Shown here piece after piece: positions 47,534 to 56,104 of a stretch of DNA of 64,000 nt. Location: positions 62,001 through 126,000 of the forward strand of contig NZ_JAAKYZ010000004.1 of the NCBI RefSeq assembly GCF_015229955.1, in the 5' to 3' direction. The first letter of the stretch is position 1. The number at the start of each line of letters is the position of its first letter. The notes beneath the pieces were generated by a model. The model saw nothing but the letters and a program-made list of their open reading frames with translations, ran no database searches and was not told the origin of the DNA. The position numbers and the translations under genes are program-made. Source of the DNA: Campylobacter concisus (lineage in GTDB: Bacteria > Campylobacterota > Campylobacteria > Campylobacterales > Campylobacteraceae).

Positions 47534-48679
47534 ATGAAAATCCTAAAATTTCTATTTTTACTTCCGCTTCTAGCCGTCGGAGCGCAGGCATTAGAGCCAA
47601 AAATCGTAATAAAGCCCGAAGCGAGCCTAAAAAACGGGCTTTACTACGTAAAAGGCAAGCCCTACGACGGCACGTTAAAGATGCTGCGCTACAGCGTCGA
47701 GGACCTATATGACGTAAATGCGATGGGCATGGTCTATCCGAGGCTAAAACCTCTGCCGCCCACGCTCATACGCGAGATCGACGTGCAGAGCGGCACGGCG
47801 GTGCGATACAGGGACTACTTTGACGGCAGGGACAAACCCTCAAACGAATACCCTCTAAAAAACGGCGTCCGCGAGGGCACGGCGAAGCACTACCACGCAG
47901 ATAGCGGCGCTCTGATGGGTGAGAGCGAATATAAAAACGGTGTCCGAGACGGGCGCTACCGCCGCTACTACTTTGACGAGGGCGGCGCGTTAGAGCAGGA
48001 GGGCACCTACAGGGCAGACAAGCGAGAGGGCGTATTTACCGACTATTACGTTAGCGGCGAGGTTAGCGCGCGCAGCCCATACGTCGGCGGACTGCGAAAC
48101 GGCGAGGACACCGACTACTACAAAAGCGGCAAAATCCGCGGCAAGCGAACGTATAAAGAGGGCAAGCGAGAGGGCGCGGAGACGTGGTACTACGAAAGCG
48201 GCGCCGTGGAGGAGACGGGCGAATACAAAAATGACCGCAAAAACGGCGTTTGGAAGCGATTTTACGAAAACGGCAAAACGCGCGTGGTAGAAAATTACAA
48301 AGACGGCGAAAAGGACGGCGCCGCGCGCGAATACTACCCAAGCGGCAAGCTACGAGGCGAATACGAGTACAAAGACGGCCGCCAAACGGGCGCGGGGCTG
48401 GACTACTACGAGGGCGGGGCGATAGCGGCGAAAGTGATGTTTAAAAACGGGCGCTATCACGGCCTATATGAGGAGTACCACGAAAACGGCAAGCTAAAAG
48501 CCAGAGTGATGTTTGAGGATGGGCTGGAAACCGGCACGGCGAAACACTACTACGCAAACGGCAAGCTAGAGGCCGAGGGGGAGTTTGAGCGCGGTAGGCT
48601 CATCCGCGCCAAAAAATACGACAAATCGGGTAAGCTAATCAGCGATAAGTCTGATAAAAACGGACTGCCAAGGGAGTAA
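47534..48679 (+). CDS. Exported MORN/YwqK-type repeat protein
   Basis: The 381-residue protein has a signal peptide (about 1-19, LLPLLAVGAQA) and then about eleven tandem 22-24-residue repeats of the form YYxSGKxxxxxxYKxGxxxG, the MORN_2/YwqK-antitoxin type. Such repeats form an extended beta sheet. Some relatives are annotated as antitoxins, but no toxin gene is adjacent and export argues against an antitoxin role. The last 126 bases recur with 12 mismatches at 50525-50650. AGGAG precedes the ATG. The gene is clearly GC-rich. Confidence 0.85.
   Translation: MKILKFLFLLPLLAVGAQALEPKIVIKPEASLKNGLYYVKGKPYDGTLKMLRYSVEDLYDVNAMGMVYPRLKPLPPTLIREIDVQSGTAVRYRDYFDGRDKPSNEYPLKNGVREGTAKHYHADSGALMGESEYKNGVRDGRYRRYYFDEGGALEQEGTYRADKREGVFTDYYVSGEVSARSPYVGGLRNGEDTDYYKSGKIRGKRTYKEGKREGAETWYYESGAVEETGEYKNDRKNGVWKRFYENGKTRVVENYKDGEKDGAAREYYPSGKLRGEYEYKDGRQTGAGLDYYEGGAIAAKVMFKNGRYHGLYEEYHENGKLKARVMFEDGLETGTAKHYYANGKLEAEGEFERGRLIRAKKYDKSGKLISDKSDKNGLPRE
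48554..48679 (+). repeat. Direct repeat copy A (end of the MORN gene)
   Basis: These 126 bases encode the last MORN repeat and tail of the intact gene, beginning ANGKLEAEGEFERGRL. They match 50525-50650 without gaps, differing at about 12 positions, including a cluster near codons for SDKNG against QGKNG. The divergence is too large for a very recent copy, so an older tandem paralogue is the likely source. Confidence 0.9.
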
Positions 48680-49379
48680 GATTAGCTAAATTTATGCCTT
48701 TGCGGTTTAAATTCGCTCTTTAAATTTTAGCTTTTAGCCGTAAATTTAACGCTTATATCGCTTTGGCGGGAAATTTGGCGCGCAAAGCTTAAAAAGCGAC
48801 GAAGCGATAAAAAGCCGCGAAATTTTATAAATTTTACCGCGCGAAACGACTACTCGCAAACGGCGCTTAAATTTCACGGCGCGAGATTAAAGCGCTAAAA
48901 CATAAAGCGACGATATTTGCGCGGCAAGGGGCGGGTCTAGGCGAAATTTGATGGCAAAATGCGGTTTTTAGGCATTTGCAGGCATAAAACGGAGGCGGTT
49001 TGGGCGTTAAGCTTGCATTTAAAGATCCGAAGCTCACCAAAAACGTAGGCGCGAGACTTGCGGACGCGAACGGGTAAAATTTGCAGGCAATTTTACCTTG
49101 CAAAAAATAAAACTTTGCCAAACCGAAAAGCCGTAAATTTAATCCGCCCGCGCGAAGTAATCAAAATGCCGCTTTTAGCCGATAAAATTTACACGCAAAT
49201 TTAGGTCGCTAGCGCGCTAAAATTTGACCACATTTTCGTCGCAGGCTAAAAAATTTACGCGCCTAATTTTAACTCGTTATTTTAGGCAATTACTGCCAAA
49301 TTTAACGCGGCGGACGAAATTTAAATTTATAGCAAATTTAATTTAAAACCGTAAAATCGCCGAAATTTAAGGAGAAAAT
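48680..49379. other. 700 bases without a convincing gene, inside the GC-rich segment
   Basis: No frame has both a ribosome binding site and a plausible protein. An 84-codon minus-strand frame (48867-49121) is not called. Short coding-looking scraps are seen on the plus strand, such as GVKLAFKDPKLTKNVGARLA ending at about 49077. The run GACTACTCGCAAACGGC (48847-48863) resembles the MORN gene end near 48547-48563. The stretch is best read as decayed coding DNA. The racemase promoter lies in its AT-rich last 60 bases. Confidence 0.5.
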
Positions 49380-50090
49380 ATGAAAAAAATCGGCCTAATC
49401 GGCGGGATGAGTTTTGAGTCTACGATAACGTATTACGAGCAAATAAATCGCAAAATAAACGAGCGCTTGGGCGGCCTTAGCAGCGCGGAGATACTGCTAA
49501 GCAGTGTAAATTTCGAGGAGATCGAGGCCTGCCAGCGCGAAAACAGATGGGAGGACGCGGGCGAAATTTTGGCGCGGCATGCTAGGATTTTACAATGCGG
49601 CGGGGCGGATTTTATCTTCATCTGCACAAACACGATGCACAGGTGCTTTGACACCGTGCAAAGCGCCGTTAGCGTGCCCGTAGCGCACATCGCGGACGCC
49701 ACGCTAAAAGCGCTAAAAAACGCAGGCGTCGCCAAGGTAGGGCTGCTCGGCACCGTTTATACGATGACGCAGGATTTTTACAAAAGTCGGCTGATAGAGG
49801 GCGGCGCGGAGGTGCTTTTGCCAAGCGCGGGGGATATGGCGGAAGTAAATCGCGTCATCTTTGAGGAGCTTTGCTACGGCAAAATCGCGCCTAGCTCAAA
49901 GGCCAATTTCTTGCGCATCATCGAGGATTTTAGGTCGCGCGGCGCGCAAGGAGCGATACTTGGCTGCACCGAGATAGACTTGCTGGTATCGCAGGCGGAT
50001 ACGGATATGCGACTTTTTGATACGACGCAGATACACATTGACGCGGCGGTTGAGGCGGCGCTGTCTACGCTTAATCAAAATGGTCGCTAG
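49380..50090 (+). CDS. Aspartate/glutamate racemase family protein (YgeA type)
   Basis: The 236-residue cytoplasmic enzyme would interconvert L- and D-forms of an acidic or other amino acid without cofactor. The two catalytic cysteines are Cys82 in ICTNTMH and Cys196 in LGCTEIDLL, and the start KKIGLIGGMSFESTITYY is typical of the aspartate-racemase/YgeA group. The substrate is not determined by sequence; YgeA-type enzymes can be broad. AAGGAG precedes the ATG. It is convergent with the truncated HAD gene. Confidence 0.9.
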   Translation: MKKIGLIGGMSFESTITYYEQINRKINERLGGLSSAEILLSSVNFEEIEACQRENRWEDAGEILARHARILQCGGADFIFICTNTMHRCFDTVQSAVSVPVAHIADATLKALKNAGVAKVGLLGTVYTMTQDFYKSRLIEGGAEVLLPSAGDMAEVNRVIFEELCYGKIAPSSKANFLRIIEDFRSRGAQGAILGCTEIDLLVSQADTDMRLFDTTQIHIDAAVEAALSTLNQNGR

Positions 50091-50148
50091 ACGAAGGAAA
50101 TGACTTAGCCGAGCGGTAAGCAAGGTTGTTTAATAAAATCCACTAATT

Positions 50149-50535
50149 TTAGTTGCTTGCTAAAAATTTTACCGCTTCATAAGCGTTTTGAAATATTAAA
50201 TCCGAATGCTCTTTTAGACTTTGCGCATCCGCGTATCCGCAAGTTAGGCCGATACCTTTGATGCCGGCGTTCTTTGCCGCCATTAGATCCATCTGCGTAT
50301 CGCCTATAATAAATGCGTTTCGCTTATCTTTTCCAAGTTTTGTGAGAGCTAAATTTACGGGCTCCGCGTTAGGTTTTGGATTTAGCACGTCGTCGCGGCC
50401 TACCACCACTTTTATAAAATTTAAGACCCCTAAATTTTCAAGCAAAATCTCCGAAAATTTTGACGTTTTCGTAGTAACTACGCCGACATCAGCAATACTA
50501 GATGCTAAACCTACGGCATCTTTTGCAAACGGCAA
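50149..50535 (-). pseudogene. 5'-truncated HAD phosphatase (phosphoglycolate phosphatase-like)
   Basis: The minus-strand frame keeps the C-terminal two thirds of a Gph-like HAD hydrolase: LPFAKDAVGLASS, then VGVVTTKTSKFS (motif II), NPKPNAEPV (motif III lysine) and IIGDTQMDLMAAKNAG (motif IV). The nucleophile motif DxDGT and roughly 80 N-terminal residues are missing. Upstream, the frame runs into the antisense of a MORN gene tail and opens at 50619 without a sensible start. The junction lies in an 11-base sequence shared by the two genes (50525-50535). It should be catalytically dead. Confidence 0.85.
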
Positions 50536-50650
50536 ACTAGAGGCCCATGGCGAGTTTGAGCGCGGCAGGCTCATCCGCGCCAAAAAATACGACAAATCGG
50601 GTAAGCTAATCAGCGACAAGCAGGGTAAAAACGGACTTCCGAGGGAGTAA
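50525..50650 (+). repeat. Direct repeat copy B (orphan MORN gene tail)
   Basis: This 126-base segment is the second copy of the MORN gene end. It encodes ANGKLEAHGEFERGRL and a tail ending GKNGLPRE with a TAA stop at 50650, but has no gene body in front of it; the sequence upstream is the truncated HAD gene in the opposite sense. It marks the right edge of the GC-rich segment, and sequence after it is strongly AT-rich. Confidence 0.9.
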
Positions 50651-50973
50651 ATACTAAAATAAGTTGCTATTTACATCATTTGAATTTTTACCAAACCAAA
50701 TATTTGCATCTTTTATATTTTGAATACTTTAATTAGCTTTAAATCACACTACAATAGTCGCACTTAATATTAAAATTTTTATATTTATCTTTTGCATCTT
50801 AGTAATAAAAGCAGCAATCTCATTTATAAAATCGATAATATTTTTATAAATAAAAGCGAAATTTCAATATAACAAGTAGTATAATTGCAAGCATATAAAT
50901 ATTATTTTTTATATTTTAAATGTATTTTTGATTTTTGTATTCTGGTTTTTAAATATCTTAATAAGGAGCAAAA
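50651..50973 (+). promoter_or_regulatory. AT-rich upstream region of the DcuC-type gene
   Basis: These 323 bases contain no frame worth calling and are much more AT-rich than the segment to the left. TACAAT (about 50750-50755) and several TATA-rich words offer -10 candidates. The ribosome binding site AAGGAG lies at the right end, six to eight bases before the ATG at 50974. No clear operator was recognised. Confidence 0.5.
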
Positions 50974-52368
50974 ATGCATACTCTTGGTCTAATCATAGCC
51001 TTACTTACGCTTTTTGTCGTAGGCTGGGCGATTTTAAAAGGCAAATACGCCACTTTCGTGCTTTTACTATCTGGTGTTATCATGCTTGTCTCTTCAGTCA
51101 TTCTTGATACGGGAAAATTTTTACCAGAAAAGGTAAAGAGCACTGGAAATTCCTTACTGGATGTAGTTGAGTTTATCCGCTATACGCTCTCAAATAATTT
51201 TTCACAACTTGGACTTTTAATCATGTTAATGGTCGGTTTTGCAAGTTATATGACTCATATCGGAGCAAATCAAGCCTTTGTAGGCATCGCCACAAAAAGG
51301 TTTAAAGCCATAAAAAGCCCATATTTTATGATATTCATAGCTTTTTGCGTAGCAAAACTTATAAGCATGGTCATAACCAGCGCGGTTGGACTTGGCGTGC
51401 TTTGTCTTGCACTTCTTGGACCAGTTCTTATATCACTAGGACTAAATAAACTAAGTGTTGGTAGTATTTGTGCGATGAGTGGAGCTAGCTCAATGGTACT
51501 TCTTGGCTCATCGACAGCCGCTGCTGCAAAAGCAACTGAACTTGAGGTGTTTGATTATGTTTTTATCTATAAAATTCCAGCAGCTCTTCCAACTGTGCTC
51601 GTGATCGGCATTGCATTAGTTCTTTGGAATAGATACTTAGACAAAAAAGAAGGTTGGGTTTGTAGCGAGCATGTAGGAGAGAGCATTAGTTTTGACGATA
51701 AGGTGGATGTTCCAAAAGAGCAAGCACCTATGATCTATGCTCTTTTACCATTTTTACCGATGATTTTAGTAGTAGTTTTTTCACCATATTGTTTAAAAAC
51801 CATAAAATTAAATATATCAAGCGTCATAATCCTTTCTATGATAATTGCTATGGTTTTTGAAGCATTTAGGCATAAATTTAGCTTTGAAAAGCTTGGCGAA
51901 GGGCTAAAAGTATTTTTTAATGCCATGGCAAAAAGCTTAAGCGGTGTTGTTATGTTGGTTGTGGCAGCTGGTATATTTGCTGAAGGTTTTAAAGCCCTTG
52001 GTATGCTTGATGCTATTGTAAATTTGGCAAAAAGCATAGGCTTTGGAGGGCTTGGCATGTCTATACTTTTTGTATTTATAACAACCATCGTTACAATCAT
52101 AGCTGGCTCAAATGGCGCAAGCTTTTATCCACTTTTAAATATGGTGCCAAATATAGCTAAGAGTTTAAACATCAACTCTGTTATGCTCGTGCTTCCTATG
52201 CATCAAGCCTCCACAATAGCTAGACCACTTTCACCTGTCTCTGGCGTAGTTGTAGCCATTTCAGGTATGCTTCACATTAGCCCGCTTTCGCTCATTAAAA
52301 GATGTAGCGTACCAGCTATTTTAGGTCTTATAAGCCACCATATATTTGTATTTTTACTATCATTTTAA
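50974..52368 (+). CDS. dcuC: C4-dicarboxylate transporter, DcuC family
   Basis: The 464-residue inner-membrane protein has about 12 helices with the DcuC-family features GANQAFVGIATKRF, a GASSMVLLGSSTAAAAKATE loop and the C-terminal GSNGASFYPLLNMVP and HQASTIARPLSPVSGVVVA segments (each shown in part). DcuC proteins exchange or export succinate and take up fumarate or malate under low oxygen. The M3 peptidase gene follows by nine bases, so they are co-transcribed. Other Dcu-like substrates are possible. Confidence 0.88.
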   Translation: MHTLGLIIALLTLFVVGWAILKGKYATFVLLLSGVIMLVSSVILDTGKFLPEKVKSTGNSLLDVVEFIRYTLSNNFSQLGLLIMLMVGFASYMTHIGANQAFVGIATKRFKAIKSPYFMIFIAFCVAKLISMVITSAVGLGVLCLALLGPVLISLGLNKLSVGSICAMSGASSMVLLGSSTAAAAKATELEVFDYVFIYKIPAALPTVLVIGIALVLWNRYLDKKEGWVCSEHVGESISFDDKVDVPKEQAPMIYALLPFLPMILVVVFSPYCLKTIKLNISSVIILSMIIAMVFEAFRHKFSFEKLGEGLKVFFNAMAKSLSGVVMLVVAAGIFAEGFKALGMLDAIVNLAKSIGFGGLGMSILFVFITTIVTIIAGSNGASFYPLLNMVPNIAKSLNINSVMLVLPMHQASTIARPLSPVSGVVVAISGMLHISPLSLIKRCSVPAILGLISHHIFVFLLSF

Positions 52369-52377
52369 GGAGAAAAT

Positions 52378-54105
52378 ATGAGATGGAGCTTTGATGATTC
52401 TTATGTAGATTTTGATAACGAAATTTTTACCTCATCGTTTGAAAATTTAAAAGCACAAAATGAAAATTTGGTTAATTTTTTAAACAATAGCGAGCTTACC
52501 AAAGCTATCATCTCATACGAAGAAGCGTACAAAGAAGCGGCTAGCCTACTCGCATTTTGTCGTTGCAAAAGTAGTGATAATACAAAAGATGAGCTAGCTA
52601 GTAAATTTGAGCTAAAAATAAAAGAGCAAAAAGCTAAACTTGATACGGCAAAGGAGCTACTTTTTGATAAATTTGATAGCCTAAAAAATGATAATAAAAT
52701 TTTTCAAAGCACTCAATTTAAACATATAAAATTTCTATATTTAGGGCATAAAAATAGCAAGAGCAAAATACGAAAAAAGAGTGAAAGAGATTTTTTTGCA
52801 AATTTAGCGCTCACAAATTTTTTCCCACTTTTTACAAATTTTAGACATCTAAATAATTTAATAAATATCTCTGCTACCAATAAAAATGCAAAAACACAAA
52901 GCTATAATCTTGCAAAATGTATGGGCATATTAAAAGGATCAGATGATGAAATTTTACGCAAAAATGTGTTTGATGCTCTAAGTTCTCACTATGATAAATT
53001 TTCCGATCTTTATCTTGATATCTTAAATATGCTTCATGGATTTAGACTGGCTAAATTTAAGGCAGCAAAAGTTGATTTTTTAACTCCAAGCCTTGAAGAA
53101 AATAAAATGAGCCTTGACACTTTAAACGCCATGCAAGAAGCTATTAGCAAAAGAGTGAAAAAAATAAGAGAATGCGTAAGAGTAAGAGCTAGCTTTTTAG
53201 GTGGCAAAAGTATGAGAAGTTGCGATCTTTTGGCACCTTATCCACTTAGCAAGCACAGTAAAATTTCTCATGACGAGGCTATTAAAATCATCAAGAAAGC
53301 ATTAAAACCACTGGGTGAAGATAGCTTTATCAAGCTTATGATAGACAAACACTGGATAGAAAGCGATGTACGAGAAAATAAAGCTGGTGGAGCATTTTTT
53401 GTAAGTTTACCAAAATTTAAGCAACCAAGAATTTTTACCACATACATGAATACTCTTTCGCACTTAATCCAGCAAGCTCATGAGCTTGGGCATGCTTGGC
53501 ACTACTACTTGATGCGTGATCTTCCGGTTTTAAGCGCAAACTTTCCAATGAGCTTAGCCGAGAGCGCGAGTACATTTAATGAGACTCTTTTACGAAATGA
53601 ACTAAAAAAAGATGACTCACTTAGGGTAGAAATTTTATGGCAAGAGCTAAAAAGTGCTGCAAATTTTTTACTACATATAAGCGTTAGATACGAGTTTGAA
53701 ACTAGCTTTTTAAAACTACGACAAAAAGGTCAAGTCAGCAAAAAAGATGCAAACGATCTTTTAAAGCAAGCTTGGGATAAATTTTATAAAGACAGCACGA
53801 GCGATGTTGAAGAATTTTTGCCATATTTTAAGCCACATTTTTATAAAACAGATAATTATATCTACAACTATCCTTATAGTGTCGGTTATCTACTATCACA
53901 ATTCTTTCTAAGTGAGTTTAAAAAAGACGAAGCAAAATTTTGCAAAATTTATAAACAATTTTTAATAGAGTGCGGCACGAAAAGCGTAGAAGAGCTAGTG
54001 AAAAAACACTTTAAAAAAGATACGACAAAGTGTGAATTTTGGCTGATTGGCATAGATGAAGCGCTAAAAAATTTAGATGAGTTTAAAAAGGTAGTGACCG
54101 TATAA
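52378..54105 (+). CDS. pepF: M3 family oligoendopeptidase (PepF-like)
   Basis: This cytoplasmic zinc peptidase cleaves short peptides. The 575-residue protein has the M3 motif HELGHAWHYYL with HExxH starting near residue 366 and the downstream glutamate in SLAESASTFNE about 25 residues later. Its length fits the PepF/oligoendopeptidase F group, smaller than thimet-like M3A enzymes. It follows dcuC by nine bases with AAGGAG before its ATG, and is convergent with the Sua5-like gene. Confidence 0.92.
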   Translation: MRWSFDDSYVDFDNEIFTSSFENLKAQNENLVNFLNNSELTKAIISYEEAYKEAASLLAFCRCKSSDNTKDELASKFELKIKEQKAKLDTAKELLFDKFDSLKNDNKIFQSTQFKHIKFLYLGHKNSKSKIRKKSERDFFANLALTNFFPLFTNFRHLNNLINISATNKNAKTQSYNLAKCMGILKGSDDEILRKNVFDALSSHYDKFSDLYLDILNMLHGFRLAKFKAAKVDFLTPSLEENKMSLDTLNAMQEAISKRVKKIRECVRVRASFLGGKSMRSCDLLAPYPLSKHSKISHDEAIKIIKKALKPLGEDSFIKLMIDKHWIESDVRENKAGGAFFVSLPKFKQPRIFTTYMNTLSHLIQQAHELGHAWHYYLMRDLPVLSANFPMSLAESASTFNETLLRNELKKDDSLRVEILWQELKSAANFLLHISVRYEFETSFLKLRQKGQVSKKDANDLLKQAWDKFYKDSTSDVEEFLPYFKPHFYKTDNYIYNYPYSVGYLLSQFFLSEFKKDEAKFCKIYKQFLIECGTKSVEELVKKHFKKDTTKCEFWLIGIDEALKNLDEFKKVVTV

Positions 54106-54114
54106 ATTCGCTAG

Positions 54115-54537
54115 TTATCTTAAACGTTTTATCTTTTTTCGAGAAATTTTATAAATTTTTGATGGTGCATCTTCGAAAAAATGATCATCTACTATTTCAT
54201 CAGCCACGCTCATAGCCCAAGCTTCATTAAAATTTTGCCCATTTTTGTTCGCACTACTTGAATAAAGCCAGTCAAATTTAGCTAAAAATTTTTCGTGCTC
54301 GCACTCTTTTACGACTCTAATAGCCTTTAAATTTGGATACAAAAATGTAGCTTTTCTTGAACGGCGTATAAAATTTTTATACTTTTTTGGCACTCTAACA
54401 AGCTCATTTAAAACGCTAAATTTTGCCGTCGTGATAAGGCAAGGTTTATTCTCATCACGCATTTTGGCCTTATTTATCTCTTTATAATCTTTACTCAAAA
54501 AGCCAGCTGTCGTATCGGTTTGTGCTAGAAATATCAT
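54115..54537 (-). CDS. Short Sua5/YciO/YrdC-like protein
   Basis: The 140-residue protein keeps the YrdC-fold landmarks QTDTTAGFLSKD at its start and LYSSSANKNGQNFNE later, which bind ATP and tRNA-type ligands in TsaC. It is shorter than typical TsaC (about 190-200) and ends in a basic KISRKKIKRLR tail. It may be a paralogue rather than the essential t6A enzyme. The ATG at 54537 overlaps the EamA gene end by four bases; a longer in-frame start at 54627 lies deep inside that gene and is rejected. Confidence 0.75.
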   Translation of the reverse strand: MIFLAQTDTTAGFLSKDYKEINKAKMRDENKPCLITTAKFSVLNELVRVPKKYKNFIRRSRKATFLYPNLKAIRVVKECEHEKFLAKFDWLYSSSANKNGQNFNEAWAMSVADEIVDDHFFEDAPSKIYKISRKKIKRLR

Positions 54538-55421
54538 AATTTTTCTCTTTTTGATAGTAAAAATATACAAGAGATTATTAGGGCAAATCCCAAAAAGTCC
54601 CAAAATACAAATTTTGTCCCAAGCCAAAAGTAGCCAAAGAAGGCTGCACTTAGTGGCTCTATGCAGGCTAATAAACTAGCTTTTGCTGCGCCTATTAGCT
54701 TAACACCTATCATATAAAAGCTAAATGCAAAAATGGTGCCAAGCGTAATAACAGCAATAAATGCCAGCCATTGATTTATCCCATTAAGCCCAGCAAAATT
54801 CCAAACTCTCATATAACAAGCAAGCACTACTCCGCCCATAACCATGCCCCAGCCAAGCGTGAGAGTGACTGAATATTTCGTATTTAGCCTTGCTGGAGCT
54901 AGGTTATAAACGCAGACGCAAATAGCGCTAACTAAGCACCAAAATAGCGCTTTTGGCGAGATGACAATAGATGAAATTTGAGCATGTGTGCTTAGGAAAA
55001 ATACGCCAAGCATCGCGCAAAGCAGAGCTAAAATTTCAAGTGGTCTTGGTGCTCGCTTCTCTTTTAGGCAGATGACGGCTAGGATGAGAACTGGCGCAGT
55101 GTATTGAATAACAGTCGCAACTGCGGCATTTGAAAGCTCAATGGAGTAAAAATAAGCGTACTGCGTCATCATAAGCCCAAGCAGGGCATAGACTAAAAAC
55201 TCGCCAAGTAGCTTTATATCTTTAATCGGAGCAAAAACGGCACTTGGTTCTTTAAAAGCATAAAAAATCACAATAACAATGCCAGCTAGCATAAGTCTAT
55301 ATGGCACCAAAAAATCAGAACTTATACCAAGTGAAAATAGATATTGCCCACAAACCCCACTAAATCCCCAAAGGATACCACCAACTAAAGTAAGGAGTAT
55401 CCCAAGACGATGAGTATTCAT
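54534..55421 (-). CDS. EamA/DMT family transporter
   Basis: The 295-residue membrane protein has ten helices in two EamA halves: the first opens LVGGILWGFSGVCGQYLF, and the second includes a SLLACIEPLSAAFFGYFWLG segment, the classic EamA signature near the end of helix 9. The substrate is unknown; relatives export amino acids or metabolites. It follows the three lipoprotein genes by five bases and overlaps the Sua5-like gene by four, suggesting one operon. Confidence 0.88.
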   Translation of the reverse strand: MNTHRLGILLTLVGGILWGFSGVCGQYLFSLGISSDFLVPYRLMLAGIVIVIFYAFKEPSAVFAPIKDIKLLGEFLVYALLGLMMTQYAYFYSIELSNAAVATVIQYTAPVLILAVICLKEKRAPRPLEILALLCAMLGVFFLSTHAQISSIVISPKALFWCLVSAICVCVYNLAPARLNTKYSVTLTLGWGMVMGGVVLACYMRVWNFAGLNGINQWLAFIAVITLGTIFAFSFYMIGVKLIGAAKASLLACIEPLSAAFFGYFWLGTKFVFWDFLGFALIISCIFLLSKREKL

Positions 55422-55426
55422 TGAAT

Positions 55427-56104
55427 TTATCTATCTTTATGAAGCTGTGCATCTTTGCCATAATACGGCGAATATGGTCCATAAAGTATGCAGTTATGGC
55501 AATCTCTTGAAAATAAATAAGCATCTGCCATTACTGCTAGATCGTATGATCTATCTGAGATGGTATTTGCCACTTGTGAGATGACAGCTGAGACTAACAT
55601 GCCAAGTAGGCTACTTTGGCCACTACTGCTATCTTCTGCTGCTATGGCACTGCCTTGCCAAAGAGTAGCGCCGCTTTTTATATCAATAAGCTTTGCTTCA
55701 AGGACAACCTTTGTTGAGCTTGAGATGACCGCATAGCTCGTGCCATAATCTTTTATATTGACGTAAAGCACACTATCAGCATGGAAAATTTTATCAAGCT
55801 TATTTAGTGGCACGGCTGCGATCTCACTTGGCTCGGTTATACCATTTAGCTTAAAGGTATCATTTACAAGAGCCACTGGAAATACATAGTATCCTGCCTC
55901 ACTTAGTGGTGCGACTGCATTTGCTAAAACAGCAGCTGGACCTGAAATTTCTGTGCTATCGTTTGTTGGCATAAGCACTAAGATAGAGTGAGGTCTTTTT
56001 TGTAAAAATTCTGAGTAGTCGTATGGCTCAGGCTCTTTTATAGAGCAACCCGTAAAAAAAACTACCAAAAATATAGCGGCTATAAATTTAAGGCTATTTT
56101 TCAT
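55427..56104 (-). CDS. DUF799 (GNA1162-like) lipoprotein
   Basis: The 225-residue protein has a lipoprotein signal with lipobox FTGC (Cys20) and a DUF799 body: KRPHSILVLMPTNDSTEISG near the start and ATLWQGSAIAAEDSS later. The family includes Neisseria GNA1162, a fold related to TolB-like domains. It overlaps the DUF4810 gene by 11 bases. The three together (CsgG, DUF4810, DUF799) are a recurring set of surface or outer-membrane lipoproteins whose role is not established. Confidence 0.85.
   Translation of the reverse strand: MKNSLKFIAAIFLVVFFTGCSIKEPEPYDYSEFLQKRPHSILVLMPTNDSTEISGPAAVLANAVAPLSEAGYYVFPVALVNDTFKLNGITEPSEIAAVPLNKLDKIFHADSVLYVNIKDYGTSYAVISSSTKVVLEAKLIDIKSGATLWQGSAIAAEDSSSGQSSLLGMLVSAVISQVANTISDRSYDLAVMADAYLFSRDCHNCILYGPYSPYYGKDAQLHKDR

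Larger units (their letters stand above)
43199..50650. other. GC-richer segment, probable import from a related species
   Basis: From the first codons of nifJ to the MORN gene fragment ending at 50650, base and codon use change abruptly. A 60-base line at 46381 has 37 G/C; one at 33541 has 21. Third positions favour G/C throughout nifJ, the glycosylase, MORN and racemase genes. Intergenic parts keep Campylobacter-like AAATTT words beside GCG-rich ones, so the donor is likely a higher-GC Campylobacter relative. No integrase, tRNA or repeat pair bounds it, which favours homologous recombination. The exact right edge is uncertain by tens of bases. Confidence 0.75.

Noticed and set aside
47534..48679. 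MORN/YwqK protein as the antitoxin of a toxin-antitoxin pair
   Set aside because: It has a signal peptide and no adjacent toxin-like gene.
48867..49121. 84-codon minus-strand frame
   Set aside because: No ribosome binding site and a low-complexity Ala/Pro/Cys-rich translation; more likely chance in decayed GC-rich DNA.
50258..50650. 130-codon plus-strand frame ending in the MORN tail as a real gene
   Set aside because: Its first two thirds are the antisense of the HAD gene; only the tail is MORN-derived, and no ribosome site precedes it.
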